NCBI GenBank assembly: GCA_034434015.1
Contig: DAOUAB010000212.1
Coordinates: 1 to 64,000 of the forward strand
DNA from: SpSt-583 sp034434015
GTDB taxonomy: Bacteria; Chloroflexota; Anaerolineae; Anaerolineales; UBA6663
DNA length: 64,000 nt
Direction: 5' to 3'
Shown here: positions 32,629 to 43,155 of the stretch, in pieces
Position numbering within the stretch: position 1 is the stretch's first letter
How the letters are laid out: each line of letters starts with the position of its first letter
Position numbers and translations under genes: made by a program
The notes under the pieces: model-generated
Database searches by the model: none
Told to the model about the DNA's origin: nothing
The model's input: the letters and a program-made list of their open reading frames with translations, nothing else

Positions 32629-33753
32629 ATGAAACGCGTTGTAATCTTTTCCTTCATTGCGGTCCTGGCGATCCTGATATCCGCCTGCAGCGGCCCCGCC
32701 GTGGTGGCGCCGGCAACCCAGGCCGCGCCAGTCGCGCCCACCATGGATCCCAACATGCCTGGCATGGACATGGGAGAGGGGCAGACGTCCACATTGGAGC
32801 CAAATTTGGACGAGATGCCGGGTGCCGGCATGGACGTCATGACCATGGAGGCCCCCATCCCCAGCCTGGGCGTACCGCCGGCGACCGAGACGGAGGGCGG
32901 CCAACCGCTGGCGTACACGCTGGACGGCGACGTGAAAGTCTTCCAGCTGACGGCCCAGCCGGTGCGCTGGAACATCCTCCGGGACGTCGTGGTGACCGCC
33001 TGGACTTACAACGGCACCGTGCCCGGGCCCATGATCCGGGTCAGCGAGGGCGACCAAGTCCGCGTCATCGTGAAGAATGAATTGCCGGAGGCGACCAGCA
33101 TCCACTGGCACGGCCTGCCGGTGCCCAACGCCATGGACGGCGTGCCGCCGTTCACGCAGCCGGCCATTGAACCGGGCGAGACCTTTACGTATGAGTTCAC
33201 GGCGGCGCCGGCCGGCACGTTCATGTACCACTCCCACGTGGCCACGGACAAGCAAATCCCGGTGGGCCTGTACGCGCCGCTGGTGATCGAGCCCAAGGAC
33301 CCGCCCACGGACCCGCCCGCCGTCGACGAAGTTCTGATGCTGGGGGAATGGACGATTGGCCCGGACGGCGAGACCTATCCTTCCATGCCGATGGCCGGGG
33401 CCGAGCCGAACTACTTCACCGTCAACGGCAAGGCCTTCCCCGAGACCAAGCCGGTCACGGTCAGAGTGGGTGACGTGGTCCGTCTGCGCCTGGCCGCCAT
33501 TGGCCAGTTCACGCACCCCATGCACCTGCACGGCCAGTTCTTCAAGATCGTGGCGACGGATGGCAACCCGGTGCCCGAGGCCGCGCAGCTGACGAAGGAC
33601 ACCGTCGCCGTCAATCCGGGCGAGCGCTACGACATCGAGTTCACGGCCACGAGCCCGGGGACGTGGGTCCTGCACTGCCACGTCCTGCATCACGTCACCA
33701 ACAACGACGTCGAGCCGGGCGGGCTGATTTACGTGATCAACGTCCAGCCTTAA
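32629..33753 (+). CDS. Two-domain multicopper oxidase, lipoprotein
   Basis: The 374-residue protein has a lipobox (LISACSGP, Cys about 19), a Met-rich linker (NMPGMDMGEG), and two cupredoxin domains. Copper ligand blocks are TSIHWHGLP, GTFMYHSHVA, HPMHLHGQFF and LHCHVLHHVTNND. The order HxH, HxH, HxxHxH, HCHxxxH is that of laccases and two-domain oxidases. The usual axial Met or Leu position after HCHxxxH (five residues on) is Asp or Asn. It may oxidise Cu(I) in the periplasm, protecting against copper exported by CopA. The ATG at 32629 follows aaggag. Confidence 0.85.
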   Translation: MKRVVIFSFIAVLAILISACSGPAVVAPATQAAPVAPTMDPNMPGMDMGEGQTSTLEPNLDEMPGAGMDVMTMEAPIPSLGVPPATETEGGQPLAYTLDGDVKVFQLTAQPVRWNILRDVVVTAWTYNGTVPGPMIRVSEGDQVRVIVKNELPEATSIHWHGLPVPNAMDGVPPFTQPAIEPGETFTYEFTAAPAGTFMYHSHVATDKQIPVGLYAPLVIEPKDPPTDPPAVDEVLMLGEWTIGPDGETYPSMPMAGAEPNYFTVNGKAFPETKPVTVRVGDVVRLRLAAIGQFTHPMHLHGQFFKIVATDGNPVPEAAQLTKDTVAVNPGERYDIEFTATSPGTWVLHCHVLHHVTNNDVEPGGLIYVINVQP

Positions 33754-33821
33754 TCCAGGCTGTCTGACTTCCCGGAGGCTCCGCAGTCGGGGCTTCTGGG
33801 GCAACTGAAGGAGAGGCCCAC

Positions 33822-34043
33822 ATGGAACACGAGCAGGTCGAGAAAGACGTGGCGCGCCGGAGCGCCCTGATTTACCTGCCGATCTCGATCGGCGCCGCGC
33901 TGCTGTTTCTGCTGGCAGCCAGCCTGAGCGGTGACTACCCGAGCGTGGCCCGGTTCGGCGGCGCGGTCTGGGTGGGGCTGCTCAGCCTGATCGTCACGAT
34001 GCCGGTCGTCACGGCGCGCATCAAAAAGGCAGCCCGGCACTGA
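33822..34043 (+). CDS. Small two-helix membrane protein
   Basis: At 73 residues it has a charged start (MEHEQVEKDVARR) and two membrane helices (LIYLPISIGAALLFLLAASL and VWVGLLSLIVTMPVVTARI). The function is not recognised. The ATG follows gaaggagag. It lies after the multicopper oxidase and before another tiny membrane protein; both may assist the neighbouring copper proteins, but this is only by position. Confidence 0.6.
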   Translation: MEHEQVEKDVARRSALIYLPISIGAALLFLLAASLSGDYPSVARFGGAVWVGLLSLIVTMPVVTARIKKAARH

Positions 34044-34091
34044 GAGCAGCGGGTTGGCCCGGCCGGAATTTTTGGAGAAAGGAGGACTGCC

Positions 34092-34298
34092 GTGAGACAG
34101 CGCTTCAGTCGTCATTCCGATGAGATGCTGCTGGCATTCGCCGTCTGGCTGTGCAGCCTGCCGCTGGTGGCAATCGTCATCCTTCCCCTCTTCGGCCTGA
34201 AAGTCGCGGCCATCGCGGCGCTCGTCTTGTTCCTGATCTTGCTGGCGGTCTGCTGGGGCGTTTGCGGGTGGCAGGCCGTCACCAGTCGGAGGCGTTGA
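34092..34298 (+). CDS. Small two-helix membrane protein
   Basis: The 68-residue product starts at GTG 34092, which follows aaaggagg. Two helices (LLAFAVWLCSLPLVAIVILP and IAALVLFLILLAVCWGVCGW) make up most of it. No family is recognised. The GTG of the next gene (34301) lies 3 bp after this stop, so the two are translationally linked. Confidence 0.6.
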   Translation: MRQRFSRHSDEMLLAFAVWLCSLPLVAIVILPLFGLKVAAIAALVLFLILLAVCWGVCGWQAVTSRRR

Positions 34299-34300
34299 GG

Positions 34301-35344
34301 GTGCTCGGCGCGGTGTCACGGAGTGTTCTTCCTGAAGTCGTCAGCGACGAGCGCGCACTGATCGCTCATCTGAGCGAGGCCGTCGGGAGAGCCGGGATCC
34401 AGGTGGACGCAGTTCCGCTGATCAACTACTACGTGGCGTTGAAGTCAAAGCCGCTGACGATCCTGGCCGGCCCGGCGGACAGCGGCAAGATCGCGGTGGC
34501 CGAAAGCCTGGGCCACCTCTTGACCGGGGGCGCCAGGCTGCAATACCAGCGGCTGGTCGGCCACCCCTGGTGGGCGAGCCAGAGTGAGAGTGTGGCGCTC
34601 TGCACCACGGCCCAGTCGCAGCTCAACGCCAGCAAAATCCTGGCGCTGGCCGAAGAGGCGATACAACCCGAGAACGGCAGCCGGGTCTATCTCGCTTGTC
34701 TGGCCCGCATCAGCCCGGCAGAGGTGGTGGGATTGCTGGAGGAAATTGCGCTGCAATTCCGGGCCGGCAGACTCGTGAGCCTGTCTGGTCTCTCCCTAGT
34801 CAACCCGATCCGCTTCCCGGCTAACCTGTGGCTGACGGCGACGGTGGATACAGACCGATCTGGCTGGGCCAGCGCCCAAACGTTTTCGCACGCCACGGCG
34901 GTCTATTGGCCGGCCGTCGCCTCCAGGTCTGGCGAGCTCAGGCGACCCGCCTCACAACTCGTTGGGGCTGAGCAGTTATTCCTCCGCGCCTGCATCCGGG
35001 ATACGCGTGCGGCCCGGCGAAAGCTCCGCCGTGTCCTGGGCGCCTGGCCGGCCGCCTTTTCCGCGCTGGCACAGGTCACGGCAGTCTTGAGAAACATCCG
35101 GGAGGGCATCGCCTCGTTTCTTGGCGACGTGCTTGTGTTCCTGGCGAATGCCTGGACGAACACCGGGCATGGGCTGTTCGACGCCGCGCCAAAAGGCAAT
35201 CTGGCGATTGCCACCGACCTGGCTCTGGCGCAATTGCTCCTGCCGCGGCTGACCTTGAGCCCTTCCCTGCGCCGTCAGCTTCGCAGCCTGCTGGTGGGTA
35301 GCCAGTACTCGATTGCGGCCGCTGCGCTGGAGAGTTTTAGCTAA
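34301..35344 (+). CDS. AAA/McrB-like nucleotide-binding protein
   Basis: At 347 residues it has a Walker A-like GPADSGK (about 57-63; the last residue before K is Gly but the loop is shorter than in McrB) and following helix IAVAESLGHLL. Later stretches NPIRFPANLWLTATVDTDRS and LVSLSGLSL resemble the ATPase core of AAA proteins that open a substrate pore (NLWLTATVDTD is Walker B/sensor-like). The last third is Ala/Leu/Arg-rich and helical. The partner and function are unknown. GTG 34301 follows ggagg with good spacing. No nuclease partner is adjacent. Confidence 0.6.
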   Translation: MLGAVSRSVLPEVVSDERALIAHLSEAVGRAGIQVDAVPLINYYVALKSKPLTILAGPADSGKIAVAESLGHLLTGGARLQYQRLVGHPWWASQSESVALCTTAQSQLNASKILALAEEAIQPENGSRVYLACLARISPAEVVGLLEEIALQFRAGRLVSLSGLSLVNPIRFPANLWLTATVDTDRSGWASAQTFSHATAVYWPAVASRSGELRRPASQLVGAEQLFLRACIRDTRAARRKLRRVLGAWPAAFSALAQVTAVLRNIREGIASFLGDVLVFLANAWTNTGHGLFDAAPKGNLAIATDLALAQLLLPRLTLSPSLRRQLRSLLVGSQYSIAAAALESFS

Positions 35345-35405
35345 CGGAGACGCAGGGCTGACCATGCGGTTCGCCGTCCCGTTCACGCCCAAAAGGTTAT
35401 TTGAC

Positions 35406-36203
35406 ATGATCACAATCAGCATTGACCCGGTTCTCTTCAGTATCGGCCATTTCATGGTGCGCTGGTACAGTCTCATCGTCGTCGGGGCCATTGGCGTTGG
35501 CGTCTGGCTGGCAGCGCGCGAGGCCGGGCGCAAGGGCTTTAAGATGGATGAGATCTATGACGCCGCGCTGGGGGTCGTCCTGGGCGGCCTGCTCGGCGCG
35601 CGGCTCTTCCACGTGCTCGACCACTGGCCGCACGAGTACGCGGCGGACCCAGTTCGGGCGCTGTATGTGTGGGAGGGCGGGCTGGCGATCTGGGGCGGCG
35701 TGGCCGGCGGCCTGCTCGCCGTCGCCTGGCTGGCCTGGCGCCGGGGCTGGCCCCTGCCGCGCCTGCTCGATGCGGTGGCGCCGGGCCTGGTCCTGGCGCA
35801 GGCGGTCGGCCGCCTGGCCTGCATCATCACGGGCGATGCGATGGGTAAGCCCACGACCGGGCCATTCGGATTTGCGTACACCAGCCCGAACGCCATGGTG
35901 CCTCAGCTGGGCGTGTATTACACCCCGACGCCGGTGTATGAGATCGTCGTCAACCTGGGCATCTTCGCCGTCCTCTGGCAACTGCGCAAGAAAGGCTGGC
36001 CCGATGGTTTGCTCTTCCTCCTCTATGTGGTGCTATATAGCCTGGAACGGTTCCTGCTGGCCTTTACCAGTTCCTACCAGGTGATCGCGTTCGGGCTGAC
36101 TCAGTCCCAGATCGTCGCGCTGATCGCCCTGGCTGCTGCTCTGCCGCTCATCACCTGGATCCTGGCCCGCACGAGCCGATCCAGCCGAGCGCACGCCGGT
36201 TGA
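35406..36203 (+). CDS. lgt: Prolipoprotein diacylglyceryl transferase (Lgt-like)
   Basis: The 265-residue integral membrane protein has about seven helices. Family features: HFMVRWYSLIVVGAIGVG at the first helix, RLFHVLDHW, WEGGLAIWGGVAGGLLAV, the signature-like GRLACIITGDAMGKPT and TPTPVYEIVVN (the HPTxLYE region). Lgt transfers diacylglycerol to the lipobox Cys of prolipoproteins. Many lipoproteins occur in this window. The signature differs from the classical GRxxNFINxE, so a divergent or secondary Lgt is possible. I chose ATG 35406 (after aaaagg) over 35364. Confidence 0.8.
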   Translation: MITISIDPVLFSIGHFMVRWYSLIVVGAIGVGVWLAAREAGRKGFKMDEIYDAALGVVLGGLLGARLFHVLDHWPHEYAADPVRALYVWEGGLAIWGGVAGGLLAVAWLAWRRGWPLPRLLDAVAPGLVLAQAVGRLACIITGDAMGKPTTGPFGFAYTSPNAMVPQLGVYYTPTPVYEIVVNLGIFAVLWQLRKKGWPDGLLFLLYVVLYSLERFLLAFTSSYQVIAFGLTQSQIVALIALAAALPLITWILARTSRSSRAHAG

Positions 36204-36212
36204 TTGACGGGC

Positions 36213-36266
36213 TTCACACGGTTTTCGGGAAGGCTTCACAAGTTCTTCACATGGCTCGGCTAGGGT
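36213..36266 (+). promoter_or_regulatory. 11-bp phased TTCA half-site promoter (zinc-ribbon gene)
   Basis: TTCACA at 36213, TTCGGG-like (36224, three of six), TTCACA at 36235 and TTCACA at 36246 are spaced by 11 bp. The -10 box TAGGGT (36261-36266) starts 15 bp after the last half-site. The OmpR-type regulator gene follows downstream, so it is the natural candidate. Confidence 0.7.
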
Positions 36267-36296
36267 AACGCATAGAAAGGATCTTCGGAGGTCAAC

Positions 36297-36668
36297 ATGA
36301 GCAAAGGTCTGCAATGGGTCCTCGGCGTCAGCGCCGTTCTGATCGTCGTCGCGGTCGTTGCTTCGACCGTCCTGCCATTCTTCTTCCATCAGACCGCCTG
36401 GGGCGGGTGGCAGGGGATGATGGGCCCAGGCCACATGTTCGGAGGTGCTCCTATGATGGGTGGTTTCGGAATGCCGTTCTTCGGTCTGGGGATGCTGCTG
36501 GGGCCGCTGCTGTTCGTCGGCCTGATCGTGCTCGGCGTCGTCTGGCTGGTCCGTGCGGTGGCGCCGCAGTCTCCGCCGCCCGCTCCTGTCGGCGTGACCT
36601 GCGCCCACTGCGGCAAGCCGCTCCAGGCCGGCTGGAAGGCCTGTCCCTACTGCGGCGAGAAGGTCTGA
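36297..36668 (+). CDS. Met/Gly-rich membrane protein with zinc ribbon
   Basis: At 123 residues it has a first helix, an exposed GWQGMMGPGHMFGGAPMMGG segment, a second helix (LLFVGLIVLGVVWLVRAV) and a zinc ribbon with CAHCGKPLQAGWKACPYC (about 101-118). The layout matches 6889-7338 and 17401-17661. The Met/Gly/His loop looks like a copper- or silver-contact segment outside the cell. The ATG follows ggaggtcaac. A strong hairpin (36689-36718) follows, then the OmpR-type regulator. Confidence 0.7.
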   Translation: MSKGLQWVLGVSAVLIVVAVVASTVLPFFFHQTAWGGWQGMMGPGHMFGGAPMMGGFGMPFFGLGMLLGPLLFVGLIVLGVVWLVRAVAPQSPPPAPVGVTCAHCGKPLQAGWKACPYCGEKV

Positions 36669-36688
36669 GCGAGGTCTCTTCTCCACAG

Positions 36689-36718
36689 ACGAGCCGGAGC
36701 AAAGCCGCTCCGGCTCGT
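36689..36718 (+). terminator. Strong GC hairpin before the OmpR-type regulator
   Basis: ACGAGCCGGAGC (36689-36700) pairs with GCTCCGGCTCGT (36707-36718), loop AAAGCC. The following ttgatata is only weakly T-rich. It may attenuate rather than stop transcription into the regulator, whose ATG is 18 bp away. Confidence 0.5.
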
Positions 36719-36736
36719 TTGATATACACTTCCAGT

Positions 36737-37417
36737 ATGGCCCAGACCATCCTCGTCGTGGACGACGAAGCCCAGATCGTGAAGGTCTTGCGCGGCTACC
36801 TGGAGCAGGCCGGCTTCCGCGTGGTCACGGCCAGTGATGGGCCGACCGCCCTGGCCCAGGCCAAACGCGAAAAGCCGGACCTGGTACTCCTGGACCTGAG
36901 CCTCCCAGGGTTAGACGGCCTCGACGTCGCCCGGCGCCTGCGGGCCACATCCAACGTGTCCATCATCATGGTGACGGCGCGGGTCGAGGAGTCCGACCGC
37001 CTGGTCGGGCTGGAACTGGGTGCCGATGACTACGTCGTCAAGCCCTTCAGCCCGCGCGAGGTGGTGGCCCGCGTGCGAGCCGTGCTCCGGCGGACAGAAG
37101 CGCCGAGCGTCCCACAGATCATCCGGGCGGCCGACATCACCATCGACCTGACGCGGCACACGGTCGCCCGCAGCGATGACTCCATTGAGCTGACGCCGAC
37201 GGAGTTCGATCTGTTGGTTACGCTGGCGCGCGAGCCGGGCCGCGTTTTCACCCGCATGCAGTTGCTCGACGCCGCCCAGGGTGAGGCGTTTGAGGGCTAC
37301 GAGCGCACCGTGGACGCCCACATCAAGAACCTGCGCGCCAAGCTCGAACGTGATCCCAGGCAGCCCGAGTACGTCGTGACCGTGTTCGGCGTGGGTTACA
37401 AGTTCGCAGACGGCTGA
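36737..37417 (+). CDS. OmpR-family response regulator
   Basis: The 226-residue regulator has a receiver domain (ILVVDDEAQIVKV, acceptor Asp about 53 in LVLLDLSLPGLDG, MVTARVEESDR, Lys in YVVKPFSPRE) and a winged helix (LTPTEFDLLVTLAREPGR, GYERTVDAHIKNLRAKLE). It pairs with the kinase at 37490. The ATG at 36737 lacks an obvious ribosome site, so it may depend on upstream translation. The upstream zinc-ribbon promoter has four half-sites phased at 11 bp, suggesting this protein or the regulator at 15542 binds there. Confidence 0.9.
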   Translation: MAQTILVVDDEAQIVKVLRGYLEQAGFRVVTASDGPTALAQAKREKPDLVLLDLSLPGLDGLDVARRLRATSNVSIIMVTARVEESDRLVGLELGADDYVVKPFSPREVVARVRAVLRRTEAPSVPQIIRAADITIDLTRHTVARSDDSIELTPTEFDLLVTLAREPGRVFTRMQLLDAAQGEAFEGYERTVDAHIKNLRAKLERDPRQPEYVVTVFGVGYKFADG

Positions 37418-37489
37418 GAGCGGTCACGGGCCACGAGTACGGTCTTCACCCTCCGCGATCAGCCATCAGCCATTCGCGATCAACCAGCC
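37418..37489 (+). repeat. Low-complexity ATCAGCC-type repeat in spacer
   Basis: The spacer holds repeats such as gatcagccatcagccattcg and gatcaaccagcc, similar to the words at 41724-41793 and in the in-frame palindromes. This suggests the same family of small dispersed elements. Confidence 0.45.
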
Positions 37490-38893
37490 ATGCGTCTCTT
37501 CGCCAAGCTCTTGCTCTCTTTCCTGGCCGTTGTCCTGGTAGGCGTGGCCGTGGTGTCGCTGCTGGCCAACCAGGCGGCGGCCAGCGAGGTGCACAGCTTC
37601 ATGTTCCAGGGCGGCATGACGAGCGACGCCGGCCTGGCGCAGGAGTTGGCAGGCTACTATCGTGGTCGTGGCTCCTGGGAGGGCGTCCAGACACTGGTGA
37701 GCGCCGGTCTGGGGATGGGCGGCATGGCGGGGATGATGGGCCAGCAGCTCCTCGTCGCCGATGCGCGCGGCCAGGTCGTGGCCGACTCCGCCGGCCAGCG
37801 CGTAGGCCAGACCCTGAGCCAGGCCGAACTGTCAGGCGGCACCGCCATCGTCGTCGACGGCCAGCGCGCCGGCACGCTCGTCGCCGTGGGCGGCATGGGG
37901 ATGGGCGAGATCAGGGGTGGCCCGGGGCAGGCTGACAGCGCCACGAACGATCTGTTAGGGCGCGTCAACCGGGCCATCTGGCTGGCGGCACTGGCGGCGG
38001 GCGGCGCTGCTCTCGTGGTCGGCGGCATTTTGGCCTATGGCCTCGTTCGACCGATCCGGCGCCTCATGGCTGCGACGGCCGTCATCGCCCGCGGCGACCT
38101 GGCCCAGCGTGTCCCGGTCACGTCTCAAGATGAAATCGGCGACCTGGCGGCCGCGTTCAACGCGATGGCGGCCGACCTGCAGAAGGCTGAGCGCCTGCGG
38201 CAGGACATGATCGCGGATATTGCCCATGAGCTGCGCAACCCCCTGGCGGCCCTGCAAGGCAGCCTGGAAGCGGTGGTCGACGGGGTGCTGCCGCCCACCC
38301 AAGAGACCCTGGCGCCGCTGCTCGATCAGACGCAATTGCTCGCGCGGCTGGTGAGCGACCTGCGCACGCTGGCCCTTGCCGACGCCGGGCAACTGCCTCT
38401 GGATCGCCTCTCCATGAACCCCGCGGATCTGGTCCGGTCGGTGGTCGCCCAATTCACGCCCCAGGCTCAAGCCAAGCACCTCACCCTGCGCGCCGATATT
38501 CCTGTCAGCCTGCCGACCCTCTCGCTCGATCCCCAACGCATCGCCCAGGTCCTCGGCAACCTGCTCGGCAATGCCATTCGTCACACGCCCGCAGGGGGAG
38601 TGATCAGTGTTCAGGGTTCAGTATCCAGTGAGCGCCCGGAAATCACTCTGAACACTGGGCACTATTTACGGATCACTGTTACTGACACCGGCTCCGGTAT
38701 CCCGCCTGAGGCTGTGCCGCATGTCTTCGACCGCTTCTATCGCGTCGACCGCGGGCGCTCGCGCAGCGAAGGCGGGACCGGCCTCGGCCTGGCCATCGCC
38801 AAACAACTGGTGCAGGCGCACGGCGGGCACATCTGGGTGACCAGCCAGCCCGGCCAGGGCACGCAAGTTTCGTTTACCCTGCCTCTCAACTGA
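37490..38893 (+). CDS. Sensor histidine kinase with Met-rich sensor domain
   Basis: The 467-residue kinase has a first helix (LLLSFLAVVLVGVAVVSLL), an extracytoplasmic domain of about 135 residues rich in Met and Gly (SAGLGMGGMAGMMG, GGMGMGEIRGG), a second helix, HAMP (RPIRRLMAATAVIARGDLAQ), HisKA with His about 246 (DIAHELRNPLAAL) and HATPase (LLGNAIRHTPAGG, DTGSGIPPE, GGTGLGLAIA). The Met-rich loop fits Cu(I)/Ag(I) sensing, as in CusS-type kinases, but this is inferred. The HATPase domain contains an in-frame palindromic repeat (38599-38679). Confidence 0.9.
   Translation: MRLFAKLLLSFLAVVLVGVAVVSLLANQAAASEVHSFMFQGGMTSDAGLAQELAGYYRGRGSWEGVQTLVSAGLGMGGMAGMMGQQLLVADARGQVVADSAGQRVGQTLSQAELSGGTAIVVDGQRAGTLVAVGGMGMGEIRGGPGQADSATNDLLGRVNRAIWLAALAAGGAALVVGGILAYGLVRPIRRLMAATAVIARGDLAQRVPVTSQDEIGDLAAAFNAMAADLQKAERLRQDMIADIAHELRNPLAALQGSLEAVVDGVLPPTQETLAPLLDQTQLLARLVSDLRTLALADAGQLPLDRLSMNPADLVRSVVAQFTPQAQAKHLTLRADIPVSLPTLSLDPQRIAQVLGNLLGNAIRHTPAGGVISVQGSVSSERPEITLNTGHYLRITVTDTGSGIPPEAVPHVFDRFYRVDRGRSRSEGGTGLGLAIAKQLVQAHGGHIWVTSQPGQGTQVSFTLPLN
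38599..38679 (+). repeat. In-frame palindromic repeat inside the histidine kinase
   Basis: AGTGTTCAG (38606-38614) is the perfect inverse of CTGAACACT (38648-38656), and GTGATC/GATCAC pair further out. The block encodes VISVQGSVSSERPEITLN within the ATP-binding domain between NAIRHTPAGG and the following strand. Composition matches the elements in the two ATPase genes. Confidence 0.6.
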
Positions 38894-39041
38894 TCCACTC
38901 CGCCTTCAACGGCCAAAATCATAAGCCATTTCGCCTGTTCCACACTAGGTCGATTAGCGCTTTCCAAATGCCCGCCGGTGGATACACTTCTATGTGTGCC
39001 TAGTAGTTGGGCATTTGGATTCTGAGAGAAAGGCTCATCTT

Positions 39042-41723
<2,682 letters not shown>

Positions 41724-41793
41724 TCATGGGTAATTGGTGATTGGTGATGGTTGATTGAAGACCGCAATCAACCATCAGCCATGGAGAGATGCT
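41724..41793 (+). repeat. Palindromic ATTGGTGA-type repeat in spacer
   Basis: The spacer contains gtaattggtgattggtgatg and a stem TGATGGTTGATTG with CAATCAACCATCA. It belongs to the same style of short repeat as at 37418-37489, between the ATPase and the cupredoxin genes. Confidence 0.55.
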
Positions 41794-42174
41794 ATGACTC
41801 CCGATAAAATCCTTGTCATCCTGGGCGGGCTGGCCGCCATCGCCTTCATCGTCTGGTTTTTCTGGCTGGGCGAGAAGAAGGGTGTGAAAGCTGCACTGAC
41901 CAGCGGCGGCTATCAGGAAGCTATGGTGCTGGTCAAGGGTGGCTACACCCCGGACGTGATCGTGGTTGAGAAGGGCAAGCCGGTGCGCCTGAATTTCGTC
42001 CGGACCGAGTCGGCCTCGTGCTCCGAAATGGTGCTTTTCCCGGACTTCAAGAAGAGCGCCAAGCTCCCAGAAGGTGAGACCGTACCGGTAGAATTCCTGC
42101 CCGACAAAGCCGGCGAATACGAGTTCCAGTGCCAGATGGGTATGCTTCGGGGCAAGCTGATCGTTGAGGAATGA
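41794..42174 (+). CDS. Membrane-anchored cupredoxin
   Basis: At 126 residues it has one N-terminal helix (ILVILGGLAAIAFIVWFFWL) and a cupredoxin-like domain (about 40-125). VIVVEKGKPVRLNFVRTESA is the first sheet; metal ligand candidates are the Cys and Met in SCSEMV and the Cys/Met in FQCQMGMLRG. The latter matches the last ligand loop (CxxxxxM-type) of plastocyanin-like proteins without the usual His. It could deliver copper to or from the ATPase just upstream. The ATG follows ggagagatgct. The start is in the repeat-containing spacer. Confidence 0.75.
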   Translation: MTPDKILVILGGLAAIAFIVWFFWLGEKKGVKAALTSGGYQEAMVLVKGGYTPDVIVVEKGKPVRLNFVRTESASCSEMVLFPDFKKSAKLPEGETVPVEFLPDKAGEYEFQCQMGMLRGKLIVEE

Positions 42175-42178
42175 GACG

Positions 42179-43060
42179 ATGGCAGTGGTGTCGCCGAGTC
42201 GCCTCACCTTCAGGCGGCCACCGATAATGGGCCCGGCCGGTCCGCCTCCAGCGCTCCACGTCTGCGAGGCCGGCCCGCCGGGCCGCACCCTGGTGTTCCT
42301 CCCCGGCCTGGGCGGGACGACCCGCTACTGGCAGGGGCGTCTTGGCGTGCTTGAGCAGAAGTATCATGCCGTCCTGGTGGATCCGTTGGGCTTCGGCGAG
42401 TCGCCCAAGCCCTGGACACGTTACACCGTCGAGCGGCACGTTCAGGCACTGCACCAGGCCCTCAGCCGGATGGCGCCTTTCACACTGGTGGGCCACTCGA
42501 TGGGAGCCTTGCTGGCAGTCGCCTACGCCGCCCGTCATCCCGCCGACGTGGAGGGCCTGGTGCTGTTGGGGTTGCCGAATTTCGGGAGCCCGGAGAAGGC
42601 CTTCCGCTTCTTCCGCAAAGGCTCCTGGGTCAATCGCGTGTTTCTCTCGAACATGGTGCTGGCCGCGGTCATCTGCGTCTTGACCCGGCGCGTCTTCGCC
42701 TGGCTGGTGCCGTACTTGCAGCCCGAACTGCCGCGCGAGGTCGCAGCCGACGTCGTCCGGCACTCCTGGCGGTCGTTCACGTCATCGCTGTGGGAGGTCG
42801 TGTACAACTGTGACACCGCCCGAGACGCGGACAGGCTCGACCGCCGCCTGCCCGTCGTCTGCCTGCACGGCGATCGCGACATCACAGCCCCGCTGGAGGG
42901 GCTTCTGGCCCTGGTGCAGGGCCGCCCCAACTGGCGCGTGCGGGTCCTGCCCGGCGTGGACCACCATCCGCTGCTGCACGCCCCCGCTGAATGCTACCGG
43001 GCGATTGAGGCAGTGACACGGCGGGAGGAGCTGGGACCACAAGAAGCAGAGCTGGTTTGA
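42179..43060 (+). CDS. Alpha/beta hydrolase
   Basis: The 293-residue protein has an alpha/beta-hydrolase fold: LVFLPGLGGTTRYWQGRL (oxyanion loop), nucleophile Ser in GHSMGALLAV (about residues 109-118), acidic residue region CLHGDRDITAPLE, and the catalytic His in VLPGVDHHPLLH. The cap domain region (about 140-210) includes RRVFAWLVPYLQPELP. Substrate unknown. The ATG at 42179 lies 4 bp after the cupredoxin stop, suggesting an operon. No secretion signal is seen. Confidence 0.85.
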   Translation: MAVVSPSRLTFRRPPIMGPAGPPPALHVCEAGPPGRTLVFLPGLGGTTRYWQGRLGVLEQKYHAVLVDPLGFGESPKPWTRYTVERHVQALHQALSRMAPFTLVGHSMGALLAVAYAARHPADVEGLVLLGLPNFGSPEKAFRFFRKGSWVNRVFLSNMVLAAVICVLTRRVFAWLVPYLQPELPREVAADVVRHSWRSFTSSLWEVVYNCDTARDADRLDRRLPVVCLHGDRDITAPLEGLLALVQGRPNWRVRVLPGVDHHPLLHAPAECYRAIEAVTRREELGPQEAELV

Positions 43061-43155
43061 TCTCTGGCGCCTGAACGAGAGACGACTCGGTCCCATCCCG
43101 CTGGCTGAGGAAGACCGGCGCCTCGAACAGCCCCGACTACGAATCGGAGGGCAGC

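Noticed and set aside
38912..38996. GCCA-type half-sites upstream of the second copper ATPase (GCCAAAATCA, GCCATTTCGC)
   Set aside because: Spacing between them is 13 bp and the -10 candidates do not fit the 35-36 bp rule; left out of the regulon list though a variant site is possible.
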